64,000 nucleotides of DNA from Erythrobacter sp. HKB08 (GCF_004114695.1 NZ_CP035310.1:1-64000), one strand, 5' to 3'; numbered from the stretch's first letter, positions 16,393 through 25,867 are shown. Numbers and translations are program-made. Notes: a model not told the origin generated them from the sequence alone.

Positions 16393-18375
16393 CTACAGGC
16401 CCTCGCAGACGTTCTGGTCGGCCGTGTCGAGGAACGGCGCGAAGGGACAGTTGACGTAGCGCAGGCGGACCTGGCGGCTCCCGACGCTCACGAGGATGCG
16501 ATCGGCGCGAATGTCCTTCGGCGCATTGCCGATGCCGCCGACCCGCAGTCCGGCATTATGCGCACCGAGGAAGCTGACCATGTCGTCCTGATCGATCCCG
16601 TCGCCCGAAACGCCGATCCCGCCGACAAGCTGGTTGCCGCGGTATATCGGCACCGAGCCGGGGAAGATCTGGATGCCGTTGGCAACGCGCGGGCGGCCGG
16701 CAGGCGATGCCGGAAGGCCGGTGCAGCCGATGGCGGTGTCCGGATTGGCGCCGAGTACGAAGCCGACATGCTGGACGATGTTGTTAAACACGAGATCGGT
16801 CTGCAAACCGACTGCGAACGGGCTGAATTGCGAGCTCTGCTCGACCGAGAACGGACCCGGCGGTCGCCCGACCTCGCCATCGGGGAAGTAGGGCCGCGAC
16901 AGGTTACCGCCCGACCGGTCGGCGAAGGCGAAATTCCCCGTCAGCGCATTCGGATCATTGAGGAAGGTCCGGGCGCGCTGGACGTAGGGCGCTGCTGCCG
17001 GTGCAGCGAGCATTTCATTGGCGGCGACCGGGTTGGAGAAGAACGCAGCCGTGCGCGCCTTTTGCAGCGATACATCCGTGCCGAACATCGGCCCGTCGGG
17101 CGAGCGTACGATGCCGAGAATCTCGCCATTGGTATCTACCAGGCTGATCGTCGCCTGCATGCGGCTGTCGAGCGGACGGCGGATCTGCGCGCGGGACCGG
17201 CTGAGGATGGTGAAGGCTTCTTCGAGCACCGCGCGTGCCTCGGCGGCCGACAGCGGTTGTCCGACGCTCGCGCCATCGGTGCCACCGCGCACCGGATAGC
17301 GGCCATTACCCGCGCCGTCGGTCAGCACATAGGCGTCCGGCAGGCTGAATTCCGCCGCCGTCGAGCGGCGTACGCCCGACGCCTCGGTTCCGTAGGCGAT
17401 CCCCGAGCGGAGCGTGCCGTCGAAGTAACCCGTCACCGCGCGAAGCATGCCGAGCGGACCATTCACCGCGCCGAAGCTCGTCTGCAACGGCGAAAGGTCG
17501 CTCACCGTCATGTCGGTGAAGCGCAGCGATGTGCCATCGACGGTGATCCGGTTGGCGGTAATTTCGGGAGGCGGCGCAAATCCCTGGATGCCCGCGAGCG
17601 CGATCGCTTCCTCGTCGTCGACATCGACATCGAGGATATTTGTGTCGAGGCCGTAGTCACCGTCGCCGACCACGCCGATGCCGCCCACGACGACACCGTT
17701 CTTGTAGAGCGGGAAGCCGCCCGGGTCGGCTGCGAGCCCAAGCGGCGAGCGCTTGGGACCGATGAAGGCACCGTTGCCGACATTGCCGTTGAACCGTGCC
17801 GACAGGTCGGAGCACGGCAGCTGGCTGAACTGCACGCCGAACAGCGGCCCGCTTTCAAGACCCACCGTGCTTGGCGCGGGCGGGAAGTGTTCCTGCACGA
17901 TCTGGCTTGCCGTGCGGCTGGAAAACGCATTGCCGCCGCTCGACAGATATGCGCCGGTGATCGCTTTCGCGATGGCCGCAGTGGTCGAGGGGACGTCGAC
18001 GCCTTGCAGCCCTTTTTCGCCGCCTTGCGGAGCCTGTCCGCCGATGGTCGTGCGGCTGACCTGCGTCGTCGTCGGAGCGCCGGTCATCTCGAACACGGCG
18101 AGCACATTGCCCACCCGGTCGACCACCGCGATGGTCGAGGGCAGGCCGCGCGCATTCGCCTCGCCCGCCGCCTGCGCAACGACCTGCTGCACGTCGGCAA
18201 CGGACAAGGATTCGAGCGCCGGATCGGCGAACAACCGGCCTTGCGGCGGTGGTGTCGGGCTCGGCGCGGGCGTGCCGCCGGTCGGCGGGGGCGCGCTGCC
18301 GCCATCCCCACCGCAACCGGCGAGCGCCAGCGCAATCGCTGCAGTCATGCAGGCGAGAGGTCCCCCACGCCGCAT
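16393..18375 (-). CDS. Lipoprotein with two HbpS/GlcG-like (DUF336) domains
   Basis: A 660-residue predicted lipoprotein with lipobox LALAGC near residue 21 and a proline-rich linker. Two related GlcG/HbpS-type domains follow (ADVQQVVAQAAGEANARGLP with STIAVVDRVGNVLAVF; later SAAEARAVLEEAFTILSRSRAQ with ATISLVDTNGEILGIVRSPD). Each copy ends in a YKNGVVVGGIGVVGDG or YRGNQLVGGIGVSGDG strand. HbpS proteins bind heme or iron at the cell surface. The start lies one base after the stop of the five-heme cytochrome. A heme-sensing or heme-holding accessory for the conduit is plausible but unproven. The duplication in one chain is noteworthy. Confidence 0.75.
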   Translation of the reverse strand: MRRGGPLACMTAAIALALAGCGGDGGSAPPPTGGTPAPSPTPPPQGRLFADPALESLSVADVQQVVAQAAGEANARGLPSTIAVVDRVGNVLAVFEMTGAPTTTQVSRTTIGGQAPQGGEKGLQGVDVPSTTAAIAKAITGAYLSSGGNAFSSRTASQIVQEHFPPAPSTVGLESGPLFGVQFSQLPCSDLSARFNGNVGNGAFIGPKRSPLGLAADPGGFPLYKNGVVVGGIGVVGDGDYGLDTNILDVDVDDEEAIALAGIQGFAPPPEITANRITVDGTSLRFTDMTVSDLSPLQTSFGAVNGPLGMLRAVTGYFDGTLRSGIAYGTEASGVRRSTAAEFSLPDAYVLTDGAGNGRYPVRGGTDGASVGQPLSAAEARAVLEEAFTILSRSRAQIRRPLDSRMQATISLVDTNGEILGIVRSPDGPMFGTDVSLQKARTAAFFSNPVAANEMLAAPAAAPYVQRARTFLNDPNALTGNFAFADRSGGNLSRPYFPDGEVGRPPGPFSVEQSSQFSPFAVGLQTDLVFNNIVQHVGFVLGANPDTAIGCTGLPASPAGRPRVANGIQIFPGSVPIYRGNQLVGGIGVSGDGIDQDDMVSFLGAHNAGLRVGGIGNAPKDIRADRILVSVGSRQVRLRYVNCPFAPFLDTADQNVCEGL

Positions 18376-18376
18376 A

Positions 18377-19747
18377 TTATTTCAGTCTCCCGATCGCACC
18401 GGCCGCTCGCCCGAGCGAGGCGCGGAACTGCGCCGGACGATAGGTCTCGGGGCTGCGCACGGCGGCATAGGCGGTGTTGATATCCGCCCGGATACCGGCC
18501 GCCGCGCCGACCGTGATGCGGCCCTCGCGCACCAGCGAGTTGAGCAGCGTGTCGATCGCCATGACTGCCTGCGCCGAGCCGGTGTAGTCGGTGAAGCGCG
18601 GCGAGGTCGCTTCGTTGGCAATCATCTGCACCACCGCGAAAGCATCGTTGTTCGAATAGGAACGCGCCGCCAGTGCGTCAGACAGGGCCGCGGCTTCACC
18701 GCGCAGCTTCTGCGCTGCGCGAACCGCTTCGCCGCGACCTTCGCCCATTGCGCGGTGGAATTCCTTGCTCGCGGCATCGAAAGCCGAAGCGCGGCCCGGT
18801 GCGAGCGTGCGAGACACGGCGGAGAGCATGATGATGTTCTCGTCGTTGTAGGGCGCCATGCCGAAGGGGATCGGGCGGCCCGGGTTCGTCTCGAACGTGC
18901 GGCGCGCCTGCGGCCCGTCGGTGATCGGGCGGTGGCAGCTGTGGCAGTCGTAGAAGTAGTACTGCGGGAAGACGCCCTTCATGCCGAATTGCGGCCGGGC
19001 GAAAAGATCGGTCGAGCGCGCGACCGCTTCCGCCTGGCCTACTGCCCAAAGGCGCACGCTGTCGGTGCGCGGCTTGCGCGCGAGGTAGTCGGCGTCCTCG
19101 TCGTGATGCTGCTGGAGCGCGGAGAAGAGGTCGAGCTCGAAGGAAACGCGCGGATGCCCGGCGGCCATCATGCCGTGGGTGACGAACTGGCCGGTGTCGG
19201 TGCTGCCGAAGTGGCAATCGAGACAGACATTGGCGCGCACCTGCGGGCGCTCCAGCGGGGTCAGGCCGTTAGCGACATTGGAGGCATGGGTCGCCGGTTT
19301 CGCATAGTGCAGCGCGAGCCACGTCGCGGCGGGGCCATGGCAGGTCTCGCAGCCGACGCCGTCGGAAATCTGGAAACGCGGGCCCTTGGGAATGCCCGGC
19401 TCGTAAGTCGCGTGGCAGCCGAGGCAGGCCGGCGCCTGCGTTGCCGGACCGAGGCCGAGGCTCGCGGCGATCTGCTTGCCGCGCGGGCTGGCGAGCACCG
19501 CGTAAGCCCGGCTGTGCGCGCCGCTGGCCGAGGAGGGTTCCTGCCAGGTCGCGATTTCATCCTGCCGGACGACTTCGCCATTGCCTTCCGCACGGCCGTG
19601 GCAGGTCGATCCCGCGCAGGTCGCAACCCCTTCGAGGCGCGGCCCGCTAGCCTGCGCATCGGCGCGCGAACCACCGGCGATAATGAGAGCAATGCCAGCT
19701 GCGATCGGCAGCGCGGCCGTGACAATGCGTGTTCCCCCGAACCCCAT
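18377..19747 (-). CDS. Periplasmic five-heme cytochrome c (cytochrome c554-like)
   Basis: About 456 residues with a signal peptide (hydrophobic stretch followed by ADAQA). Heme motifs are one unusual CAGSTCH (CX4CH) followed by four classical ones: CLGCH, CETCH, CLDCH and CHSCH. The arrangement and the HPRVSFE stretch recall cytochrome c554/NapC-family relatives. It probably shuttles electrons across the periplasm between the inner-membrane decaheme and the outer-membrane module. ATG 19747 was preferred; an adjacent in-frame GTG at 19750 sits closer to the GGGGGGA ribosome-binding site. It is the first gene after the 280-base gap in the minus-strand group. Confidence 0.8.
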   Translation of the reverse strand: MGFGGTRIVTAALPIAAGIALIIAGGSRADAQASGPRLEGVATCAGSTCHGRAEGNGEVVRQDEIATWQEPSSASGAHSRAYAVLASPRGKQIAASLGLGPATQAPACLGCHATYEPGIPKGPRFQISDGVGCETCHGPAATWLALHYAKPATHASNVANGLTPLERPQVRANVCLDCHFGSTDTGQFVTHGMMAAGHPRVSFELDLFSALQQHHDEDADYLARKPRTDSVRLWAVGQAEAVARSTDLFARPQFGMKGVFPQYYFYDCHSCHRPITDGPQARRTFETNPGRPIPFGMAPYNDENIIMLSAVSRTLAPGRASAFDAASKEFHRAMGEGRGEAVRAAQKLRGEAAALSDALAARSYSNNDAFAVVQMIANEATSPRFTDYTGSAQAVMAIDTLLNSLVREGRITVGAAAGIRADINTAYAAVRSPETYRPAQFRASLGRAAGAIGRLK

Positions 19748-19750
19748 CAC

Positions 19751-20033
19751 AGAACTGTCCCCCCGGCCGCGCAGTCTATGCGACCATGGGTCAGCTTCAA
19801 GCCCCTGGGGTCAGATTCTTTGTGCGGAGCAGGCGGGACGGCCTGCATCCCACGGCACCCGGCAAACGCATTCGCGGCATTCACGTCCATCAGCCTCCCC
19901 TCCGCCTGCATCCCACACGATGCTGGCGAAAGCCCCCTCGGGCTAGTCCCAGTTGTCCGCCTGCTGCCGCCTTCGTGGCGTGTCTCGCAGGGGTCCGCGA
20001 CCCGGTTCGGCTAGTGCCTGAAATCAGACACTA
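19751..20033 (-). promoter_or_regulatory. Non-coding region upstream of the cytochrome operon
   Basis: This 283-base stretch is the only sizeable gap in the minus-strand group and the natural site for a promoter of the cytochrome-HbpS-barrel-decaheme genes. It contains two copies of the 13-mer GCCTGCATCCCAC (19841-19853 and 19904-19916) and two copies of GGGTCAG close to the gene. No credible small gene or intrinsic terminator was found. Confidence 0.5.
19841..19916. repeat. Pair of 13-base direct repeats, 63 bases apart
   Basis: GCCTGCATCCCAC occurs at 19841-19853 and again, identical, at 19904-19916. The start-to-start distance of 63 bases equals six helical turns at 10.5 bases per turn, so proteins bound to both would face the same side of the DNA. 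The pair lies about 95-170 bases upstream of the five-heme cytochrome start, a fitting position for activator or repressor sites. No known regulator motif was recognised. Confidence 0.6.
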
Positions 20034-20756
20034 TCATATCATTTTCTCCGCGAGGAGGTCCAATTGCGCCATGCAGCCTTTCTCGATCAGCTGCTCGGCA
20101 AGACCCTCCGGCGTATCGGCCGGTTCGGCCAGCGTCCTGAAAGTGATCGTCTGCGCCTCGCCGGTCGGACCGGTGATGACGTATTCGGCATCTTCGGAGA
20201 ACGGCATGCGCTCGGCATCCCACCCGGCGAGCGACTGGTCCTTGGCGAAGGTCACATGCAGGTGCTCGGGCGTGGTGGTGCTCGAGATCATATAGGTCGA
20301 GGCCTGGTCGCCGCCCGGACGGAACAGCTGGACGTCGGACAGGCTCGGCACGCACATCGTTCCCGATTTCGAAACGTCGACATACCACAGATTGCTGCTC
20401 GTCGGGCTGGCGGTTCCAGTCGGAGCGCGCGTCGCCCCGGTGCGCACGCGGCTGCGCGAGCGCTGGCTGGTCAGCCGTGCGAAGGTCGAGCGGCGGCTGG
20501 TACCGCGCGCCGCGACACGGTGCGTACCGGGTCCGCGAATGACCCGCGTGCCGCCATCGGCGAGGATCGTCAGCGTGTCGCCCTCTTCCAGCGTAACCGT
20601 GCCTGCATCGTCGAGCTTCTTGCCGACGGGGTATTTCGAAGCCGACGGGCCGCTCGACTTGACGACGACGCCTGCCTGCGCGCCGCCTGCCAGCGACAGC
20701 GCGAGCGCGCCGCCCGCCAATGCGATCGCCTTGCGAAGTGATTTAGCCGAGAACAT
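20034..20756 (-). CDS. Secreted FecR-like protein of unknown function
   Basis: About 240 residues with a signal peptide (SLAGGAQA) and a mature beta-rich N-terminus containing VTLEEGDTLTILADGGTRVI and RGPGTHRVA, a pattern seen in FecR-like/SH3-like periplasmic domains. A basic Ser/Arg/Thr-rich stretch follows, then a soluble C-terminal domain. I do not recognise a specific family. ATG 20756 is preferred over two upstream ATGs because GAGGG lies eight bases before it; it overlaps the cyclase gene by 14 bases. The tight coupling suggests it modulates or reports to the CHASE2 sensor, which is inference. Confidence 0.6.
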   Translation of the reverse strand: MFSAKSLRKAIALAGGALALSLAGGAQAGVVVKSSGPSASKYPVGKKLDDAGTVTLEEGDTLTILADGGTRVIRGPGTHRVAARGTSRRSTFARLTSQRSRSRVRTGATRAPTGTASPTSSNLWYVDVSKSGTMCVPSLSDVQLFRPGGDQASTYMISSTTTPEHLHVTFAKDQSLAGWDAERMPFSEDAEYVITGPTGEAQTITFRTLAEPADTPEGLAEQLIEKGCMAQLDLLAEKMI

Positions 20757-22821
20757 AGGCATTTCCCTCACCCAAGTTGCGCATCCGGTGCAGCAGGTTG
20801 TGCAAGGCCGTATCGGCCGGATGCCGTGCTGCGACCTGTTCTACCAATGTGACCGCTTCGGTATTGTTCTTTTCCGACAATATCATGGCCTCGGCCAATA
20901 TCTTGCGGTCCTCCTCCGGGAAATCCGGGGCCGGCTCCATGATATCGACCGGGCGCGCCCGTCCGCGCAGCACTACTCTGCCCATCGGTCGCCACCAGTC
21001 GATGCCGGACAGTTCGGCAAACTCTCGGCTCGCCATGACGCTGGATTCGAGCGCCTTGTTGGCCGCTTCGAGCCGAGCCGCGGTATTCATGCTGTCGCCG
21101 AGCGCAGTGTACTGGATGCGCGTGTCGCCGCCGAAATTGCCGACGACCGCATCGCCGTAGTGAAGCCCGACGCGGGTCTTGCCGATCTTCGGCAGGTTCG
21201 GGTCCATCCTCGCGACCTCGCGCCGGAAAGCCTCGCCCGCCTGCCACAGCGCGTATCCTGCCTTGGCCGCGCGCTCCGCATCGTCCTCGCGCGCGATCGG
21301 TGCGCCCCAGAAAGCGACAACCGCATCGCCGACGAACTTGTCGATCACCCCGCCGTGGTCGAGCACGACCTGGCTGAGCATTTCGAGATACCGGTTGAGC
21401 AGCTTGGCGACCATCTCCGGCTCGAGCGCGTGGCTCATCTTGGTGAAGCCTTCGAGGTCGGAGAAGAGGACGTAGATCGCTTTCTTCTCCCCGTGCAGCG
21501 AGAGCAGCTTGGGATTGTCGATGATCTCCTTCGCCATCTCGCGCGGCAGGTATTTGCCGAGCGCGCCTTGCGCGAAATTGCGCTGCACCGCGCCTGCCGC
21601 GCGCGCGGTCGAAGTGATCGCGGTGAAGGCGACGATCCACCCGGCAAGCCAGCCTGCGGCCGGAAGCTCGTAAGTATCGACGCCGCGCGCATGCATCACG
21701 AAGGGCACGCCGAGCATCACGGCAAACTGCACTGCGAGGATCACGTAAATGCGCCAGTTACCCCATTCGAGCAGCCCGGTCAGTACCGCCATGGTCACGA
21801 ACAGGATGGCGAAGGCCCACAGCGTGATCGACAACGGTTTTTCCAGCGCCTCGCCGTCGAGCATCTGGGCGAGCATTTCCGCATGCACCTGCAATCCGGG
21901 CGGCTGGATGCCCGTGCCTTCCGTCATGGTCGTCGTCACCCGGTCGACGTCGACGAGATTGCCGCCGATGAGGACGTATTTGCCTTCGAACAACGGTCGC
22001 AGCTCATCCTGCACTTCCGGGATCGCGAAGATTTCCTCGTCTGCCAGCGTATCGATCGGGATCATCGGGAAGAGCGTTTCGGACACATTGCCTTGCCCAT
22101 CGTCGGCAAAGTCGTCCTGCCCGCTGCGCGCAGAGAGGCGATAGCGGATCGCGCCCGCATAGCCGGGTAGCGTCGCATCCCCCTCGCCCGCACCGGCCAG
22201 CATGGCGCGGGTCAGGGTCGGGGGCAGGCGCTCGTCGGGCTGCGGGAACAGGCGCGTCACGCCGAGTTCGTTGTCGAGCTGGATGCTAGCCGCGACCGCG
22301 TCGCTCCCTTCGAGACGCGACATGAACTCTTCGAGATACTGCTGCTGCTCCCAGACGATATCGCCCTCGTTCGCTTCCTGCAGGACATAGGCGACCGAAA
22401 CCGGCGTCTCCATCGAGCGCAGGGTTTCGACAAGCTCGTCGTCCTCTGCCTGGGGCTGGTCGAACAGGATATCGATGCCGACCGCCTTTGCGCCCAGCTG
22501 GTCGAGATTGCGCAGGGCTGCAGCCAGGATCCCGCGGTCGAGCGGCTGGCGTTTCTGCGCCTGGATCAGCGTCTGTTCGTCATAGACCAGCAGGACGATC
22601 CGGTCGTCCGGCTCGACTTCCTTGGCATCGGCAACGAGATAGGCGCGCAGGTCGTAGAAGCCGGCTTCGGCGTCCTGCAGGATCGGTACGAACCAGCTGA
22701 AGCGCGCGAGCAGGAGGGCGATACCGACGAGCAGCACGGCAAGGCCTAGGCGGTTCGGCCCCGCCTCGCGCACGTTGCGCCAGCCGCGCTTGATGAAGCT
22801 CTCGCGTGTTTCCTCGCTCAA
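20743..22821 (-). CDS. CHASE2-domain class III adenylate/guanylate cyclase
   Basis: A 692-residue membrane cyclase. An N-terminal helix (about 25-45) leads into a periplasmic CHASE2 sensor (about 45-335, including GAKAVGIDILFDQPQ and FEGKYVLIGGNLVDVDRVTT). Three closely spaced helices follow (about 340-420), then a cytoplasmic cyclase domain with the metal-binding FSDLEGFT and KFVGDAVVAFWGAP motifs and the transition-state NTAARLE motif, all intact. Class III cyclases make cAMP or cGMP; nucleotide choice cannot be fixed by eye. It heads the minus-strand group that encodes the outer redox module, whereas the putative receiver (two cNMP domains) and phosphodiesterase are in the facing group. 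Confidence 0.85.
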   Translation of the reverse strand: MSEETRESFIKRGWRNVREAGPNRLGLAVLLVGIALLLARFSWFVPILQDAEAGFYDLRAYLVADAKEVEPDDRIVLLVYDEQTLIQAQKRQPLDRGILAAALRNLDQLGAKAVGIDILFDQPQAEDDELVETLRSMETPVSVAYVLQEANEGDIVWEQQQYLEEFMSRLEGSDAVAASIQLDNELGVTRLFPQPDERLPPTLTRAMLAGAGEGDATLPGYAGAIRYRLSARSGQDDFADDGQGNVSETLFPMIPIDTLADEEIFAIPEVQDELRPLFEGKYVLIGGNLVDVDRVTTTMTEGTGIQPPGLQVHAEMLAQMLDGEALEKPLSITLWAFAILFVTMAVLTGLLEWGNWRIYVILAVQFAVMLGVPFVMHARGVDTYELPAAGWLAGWIVAFTAITSTARAAGAVQRNFAQGALGKYLPREMAKEIIDNPKLLSLHGEKKAIYVLFSDLEGFTKMSHALEPEMVAKLLNRYLEMLSQVVLDHGGVIDKFVGDAVVAFWGAPIAREDDAERAAKAGYALWQAGEAFRREVARMDPNLPKIGKTRVGLHYGDAVVGNFGGDTRIQYTALGDSMNTAARLEAANKALESSVMASREFAELSGIDWWRPMGRVVLRGRARPVDIMEPAPDFPEEDRKILAEAMILSEKNNTEAVTLVEQVAARHPADTALHNLLHRMRNLGEGNAYVLG

Positions 22822-22879
22822 ATCCGCCCTCCCCGCGGAATTGCGCGCCCCGTTTTTTGCTTTGCTTATGCGGCGTTGT

Positions 22880-22915
22880 GGGCAAGCGGGCTTGTCATTG
22901 CAAGCCTGCTTGCCC
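22880..22915. terminator. Long hairpin between gcvPB and the cyclase gene
   Basis: GGGCAAGC followed by GGCTTG pairs with CAAGCC and GCTTGCCC, leaving a six-base loop; a single G/T wobble interrupts the 15-pair stem. It lies 14 bases beyond the gcvPB stop, where the glycine cleavage operon should end. There is no T tract on either side, so it may act with Rho or as an RNA 3'-end stabiliser and not as a classical intrinsic terminator. Confidence 0.55.
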
Positions 22916-22928
22916 GATCACCGGGCTG

Positions 22929-24503
22929 TCAGGCCATGTTCGGATCGCTCCACGCGAGCACCGGCTTGCGCGCGGCCTGCGTCTCGTCGAGACGGCGGCG
23001 CGGCGCGTAGTAGGGCGCCTGCTTGAGCGCTTCGTCACCGCCCTTCGCGCGTTCCGCAACATTGCGGAAGGCCGCGATGAACTCGTCGAGCGCCGCCTTG
23101 CTTTCGGTCTCGGTCGGTTCGACCAGCATTGCGCCGTGGACCACCAGCGGGAAATAGACCGTCATCGGGTGGTAGCCTTCGTCGATCATCCCCTTGGCGA
23201 GGTCGAGTGTCGAAAGCCCGTTCTCGAAACCTTTGTCGCCGAACAGCGCCTCGTGCATGCAGGGCCCGCTCGCCGCGTAGGGCGCGTGGAGGATATCCTC
23301 GAGACTGCGCAGCACGTAGTTCGCATTGAGCACTGCATCCTCGGCGACCTGCTTGAGGCCGTCCGCGCCGTGGCTGAGGATATAGGTCAGCGCGCGAGTG
23401 AACATGCCCATCTGCCCGTGGAACGCGGTCATACGGCCGAAGGCATCGGTATGGCCGAATTCTGCGGCATTCTCTTCCTCGACCAGCTGGACGCTGCCGT
23501 CCTTCATCCGCGCAGTGAAAGGCAGCGGGCCGTAGGGACACAGCGCTTCCGACAGCACCACCGGGCCCGAGCCTGGGCCGCCGCCGCCATGCGGGGTCGA
23601 GAAGGTCTTGTGCAGGTTGATGTGCATCGCATCGACGCCGAGGTCGCCCGGGCGCACCTTGCCGACGATCGCGTTGAAGTTCGCACCGTCGCAATAGACG
23701 AAGCCGCCGGCCTCGTGGACTGCATCGGAAATCGCCTTCATGTCGCGCTCGAACAGCCCGCAGGTGTTCGGATTGGTGATCATCACCGCCGCTACGTCCG
23801 GGCCAAGCCGCTCTTTGAGCGCCGCGAGATCGACCCTGCCGTCCTCGGTCGCGGGAATATCCTCGACCTCGTAGCCGGCGAAGGCCGCGGTGGCGGGGTT
23901 GGTGCCATGCGCGCTTTCGGGAACGAGCACGACCTTGCGCGCATCGCCGCGCGCTTCGAGCGCTGCACGGATGCACAGGATACCGCACAGCTCGCCATGC
24001 GCACCCGCCTTCGGGCTCATCGCGACGCCTTCCATGCCGGTCAGCTCGATCAGCCAGTGCGCGAGTTCGTTGATCACTTCGAGCGCGCCGCGAATGGTCG
24101 ACTGCGGCTGCAGCGGGTGCACGTCGGCAAAGCCCGGCATGCGCGCGACCTTCTCGTTGAGGCGCGGGTTGTGCTTCATCGTGCAGCTTCCCAGCGGGAA
24201 AAGGCCGAGGTCGATGGCGTAGTTCTGGCGCGACAGGCGCGTGTAGTGGCGCACCGTTTCCGGTTCGGTCAGGCCGACGAGGCCGATCGGTTCTGCGCGG
24301 TCGAACCCGCCTAGCCGGTTCGGCGCATCGGCGGGAGGTTCGGGCAGGTCGACGCCGGTGGTTTCGGCATGGCCGATCTCGAACAGCAGCGGTTCTTCGA
24401 GCATCAGCGCACGGTTGCCGGTGACGGTCGCCGGGCCATTGTGCATGCCGTCTTCCGCCGGGTTCATCTCGGGCTTCCAGCCGGACTTGTTGGGCGCGTT
24501 CAT
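22929..24503 (-). CDS. gcvPB: Glycine dehydrogenase (decarboxylating) subunit 2
   Basis: A 524-residue C-terminal half of the two-subunit P-protein. The PLP-binding lysine is K299 in [18 protein letters not shown]. The N-terminus ([20 protein letters not shown]) and the central [14 protein letters not shown] are typical. With subunit 1 it decarboxylates glycine and loads the aminomethyl group onto lipoyl-GcvH. Its start overlaps the gcvPA stop by four bases (ATGA). It is the last gene of the operon and is followed by a long hairpin. Confidence 0.95.
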   Translation of the reverse strand: MNAPNKSGWKPEMNPAEDGMHNGPATVTGNRALMLEEPLLFEIGHAETTGVDLPEPPADAPNRLGGFDRAEPIGLVGLTEPETVRHYTRLSRQNYAIDLGLFPLGSCTMKHNPRLNEKVARMPGFADVHPLQPQSTIRGALEVINELAHWLIELTGMEGVAMSPKAGAHGELCGILCIRAALEARGDARKVVLVPESAHGTNPATAAFAGYEVEDIPATEDGRVDLAALKERLGPDVAAVMITNPNTCGLFERDMKAISDAVHEAGGFVYCDGANFNAIVGKVRPGDLGVDAMHINLHKTFSTPHGGGGPGSGPVVLSEALCPYGPLPFTARMKDGSVQLVEEENAAEFGHTDAFGRMTAFHGQMGMFTRALTYILSHGADGLKQVAEDAVLNANYVLRSLEDILHAPYAASGPCMHEALFGDKGFENGLSTLDLAKGMIDEGYHPMTVYFPLVVHGAMLVEPTETESKAALDEFIAAFRNVAERAKGGDEALKQAPYYAPRRRLDETQAARKPVLAWSDPNMA

Positions 24504-25867
24504 GCCAGCTTCTCCTCAAGCGCCGAGGCAAGCGTTTCGATGTCTTCCTCGCTCGTCGTCTCGGTCACCGCGACGAGCAGGCTGTCGGCGAATTCCTCGA
24601 CCTGCGGATAGAGGCGGCCGAGCGATACGCCTGCGAGCACGCCATTGTCGGCAAGGTCGCGCACGACCTGCCGCGCATCGGTGCCGAGGCGAATGGTGAA
24701 TTCGTTGAAGAATGTGTCGTTGAGGATCGTCACCCCCGGCACCTTCGCCAGCCGGTCGGCAGTGAGGCAGGCAAGGCGGTGGTTTTCCGCCGCGAGCCTG
24801 CGCAGGCCCTTCTCGCCGAGCAGCGTCATGTGGACGTTGAAGGCGAGCGCGCACAGCCCGGAATTGGTACAGATGTTCGACGTCGCCTTCTCGCGGCGGA
24901 TGTGCTGTTCACGGGTCGAAAGCGTCAGGACGAAACCGCGCTTGCCCTCCGCATCGACCGTCTCGCCGCACAGGCGGCCCGGCATCTGGCGTACGTGCTT
25001 TTCGTCGCGCACGGCGAACAGGCCGAGGTGCGGGCCGCCGAACTGGAGACCGACGCCGAGCGCCTGGCCTTCGCCGACGACGATATCCGCGCCCAGCTCG
25101 CCCGGCGACTTGATTGCACCGAGGGCTACCGGCTCGGTGTTGACCGCGATCAGCAGCGCGCCCTTCTCATGCGCGGCCTCGGCGATTTCGGCGAGGTCGG
25201 GGATGCGCCCGAGGATATCGGGATACTGCACCACAACGCAGCTCGTGTTCTCGTCGATCCGCGCGATCAGCCCGGCATTGTCGGGCTTGGCCTGGATCGC
25301 CGGTTTCGCGCTGGCGATTTCGTCGTCGGTGAACTTCGCCATGGTCTTCACGACCTCGGCGTAATGCGGGTGCAGCGCACCGGAGAGGACGACCTTCTTG
25401 CGTTTTCCGCGGGCAATGCGGCTCGCCATCGCGACCGCTTCCCAGCACGCGGTGGAGCCGTCGTACATCGACGCATTGGCGACCGCGCAGCCATAGAGCC
25501 TTGCGACCTGCGTCTGGAACTCGAACAGCATCTGCAGCGTGCCCTGCGCGATTTCCGGCTGGTAGGGCGTGTAGGCGGTCAGGAACTCGCCGCGCTGGAT
25601 GATGTGATCGACGCTCGCCGGGACATGATGGCGATAGGCCCCCGCCCCGAGGAAGAATGCCGCGTCCGCCGCCGCGAGGTTCTTTTTCGACAGGCGGCGC
25701 ATGTGCTTCTCGACCGCCATTTCGCTCGCATGGAGCGGCAGGCCCTCGATCGGCCCTTTGAGCCGCGCTTCTTCGGGAACGTCGACGAACAGGTCGTCTA
25801 TATTTGCGGCGCCGACCTTGGCCAGCATTTCGCCGCGGTCGGTATCGGTCAGGGGTAGGTAGCGCAT
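24500..25867 (-). CDS. gcvPA: Glycine dehydrogenase (decarboxylating) subunit 1
   Basis: A 455-residue N-terminal half of the split P-protein, beginning [19 protein letters not shown]. Family blocks include [32 protein letters not shown] and [18 protein letters not shown]. The split form is usual in alphaproteobacteria of this group. It pairs with gcvPB to form the decarboxylase. It lies 27 bases after gcvH and overlaps gcvPB by four bases. Confidence 0.95.
   Translation of the reverse strand: MRYLPLTDTDRGEMLAKVGAANIDDLFVDVPEEARLKGPIEGLPLHASEMAVEKHMRRLSKKNLAAADAAFFLGAGAYRHHVPASVDHIIQRGEFLTAYTPYQPEIAQGTLQMLFEFQTQVARLYGCAVANASMYDGSTACWEAVAMASRIARGKRKKVVLSGALHPHYAEVVKTMAKFTDDEIASAKPAIQAKPDNAGLIARIDENTSCVVVQYPDILGRIPDLAEIAEAAHEKGALLIAVNTEPVALGAIKSPGELGADIVVGEGQALGVGLQFGGPHLGLFAVRDEKHVRQMPGRLCGETVDAEGKRGFVLTLSTREQHIRREKATSNICTNSGLCALAFNVHMTLLGEKGLRRLAAENHRLACLTADRLAKVPGVTILNDTFFNEFTIRLGTDARQVVRDLADNGVLAGVSLGRLYPQVEEFADSLLVAVTETTSEEDIETLASALEEKLA

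Noticed and set aside
22929-25867. Possible broken gcvP
   Set aside because: The two-subunit P-protein is a regular alternative form; each part has its own start and family-typical length.
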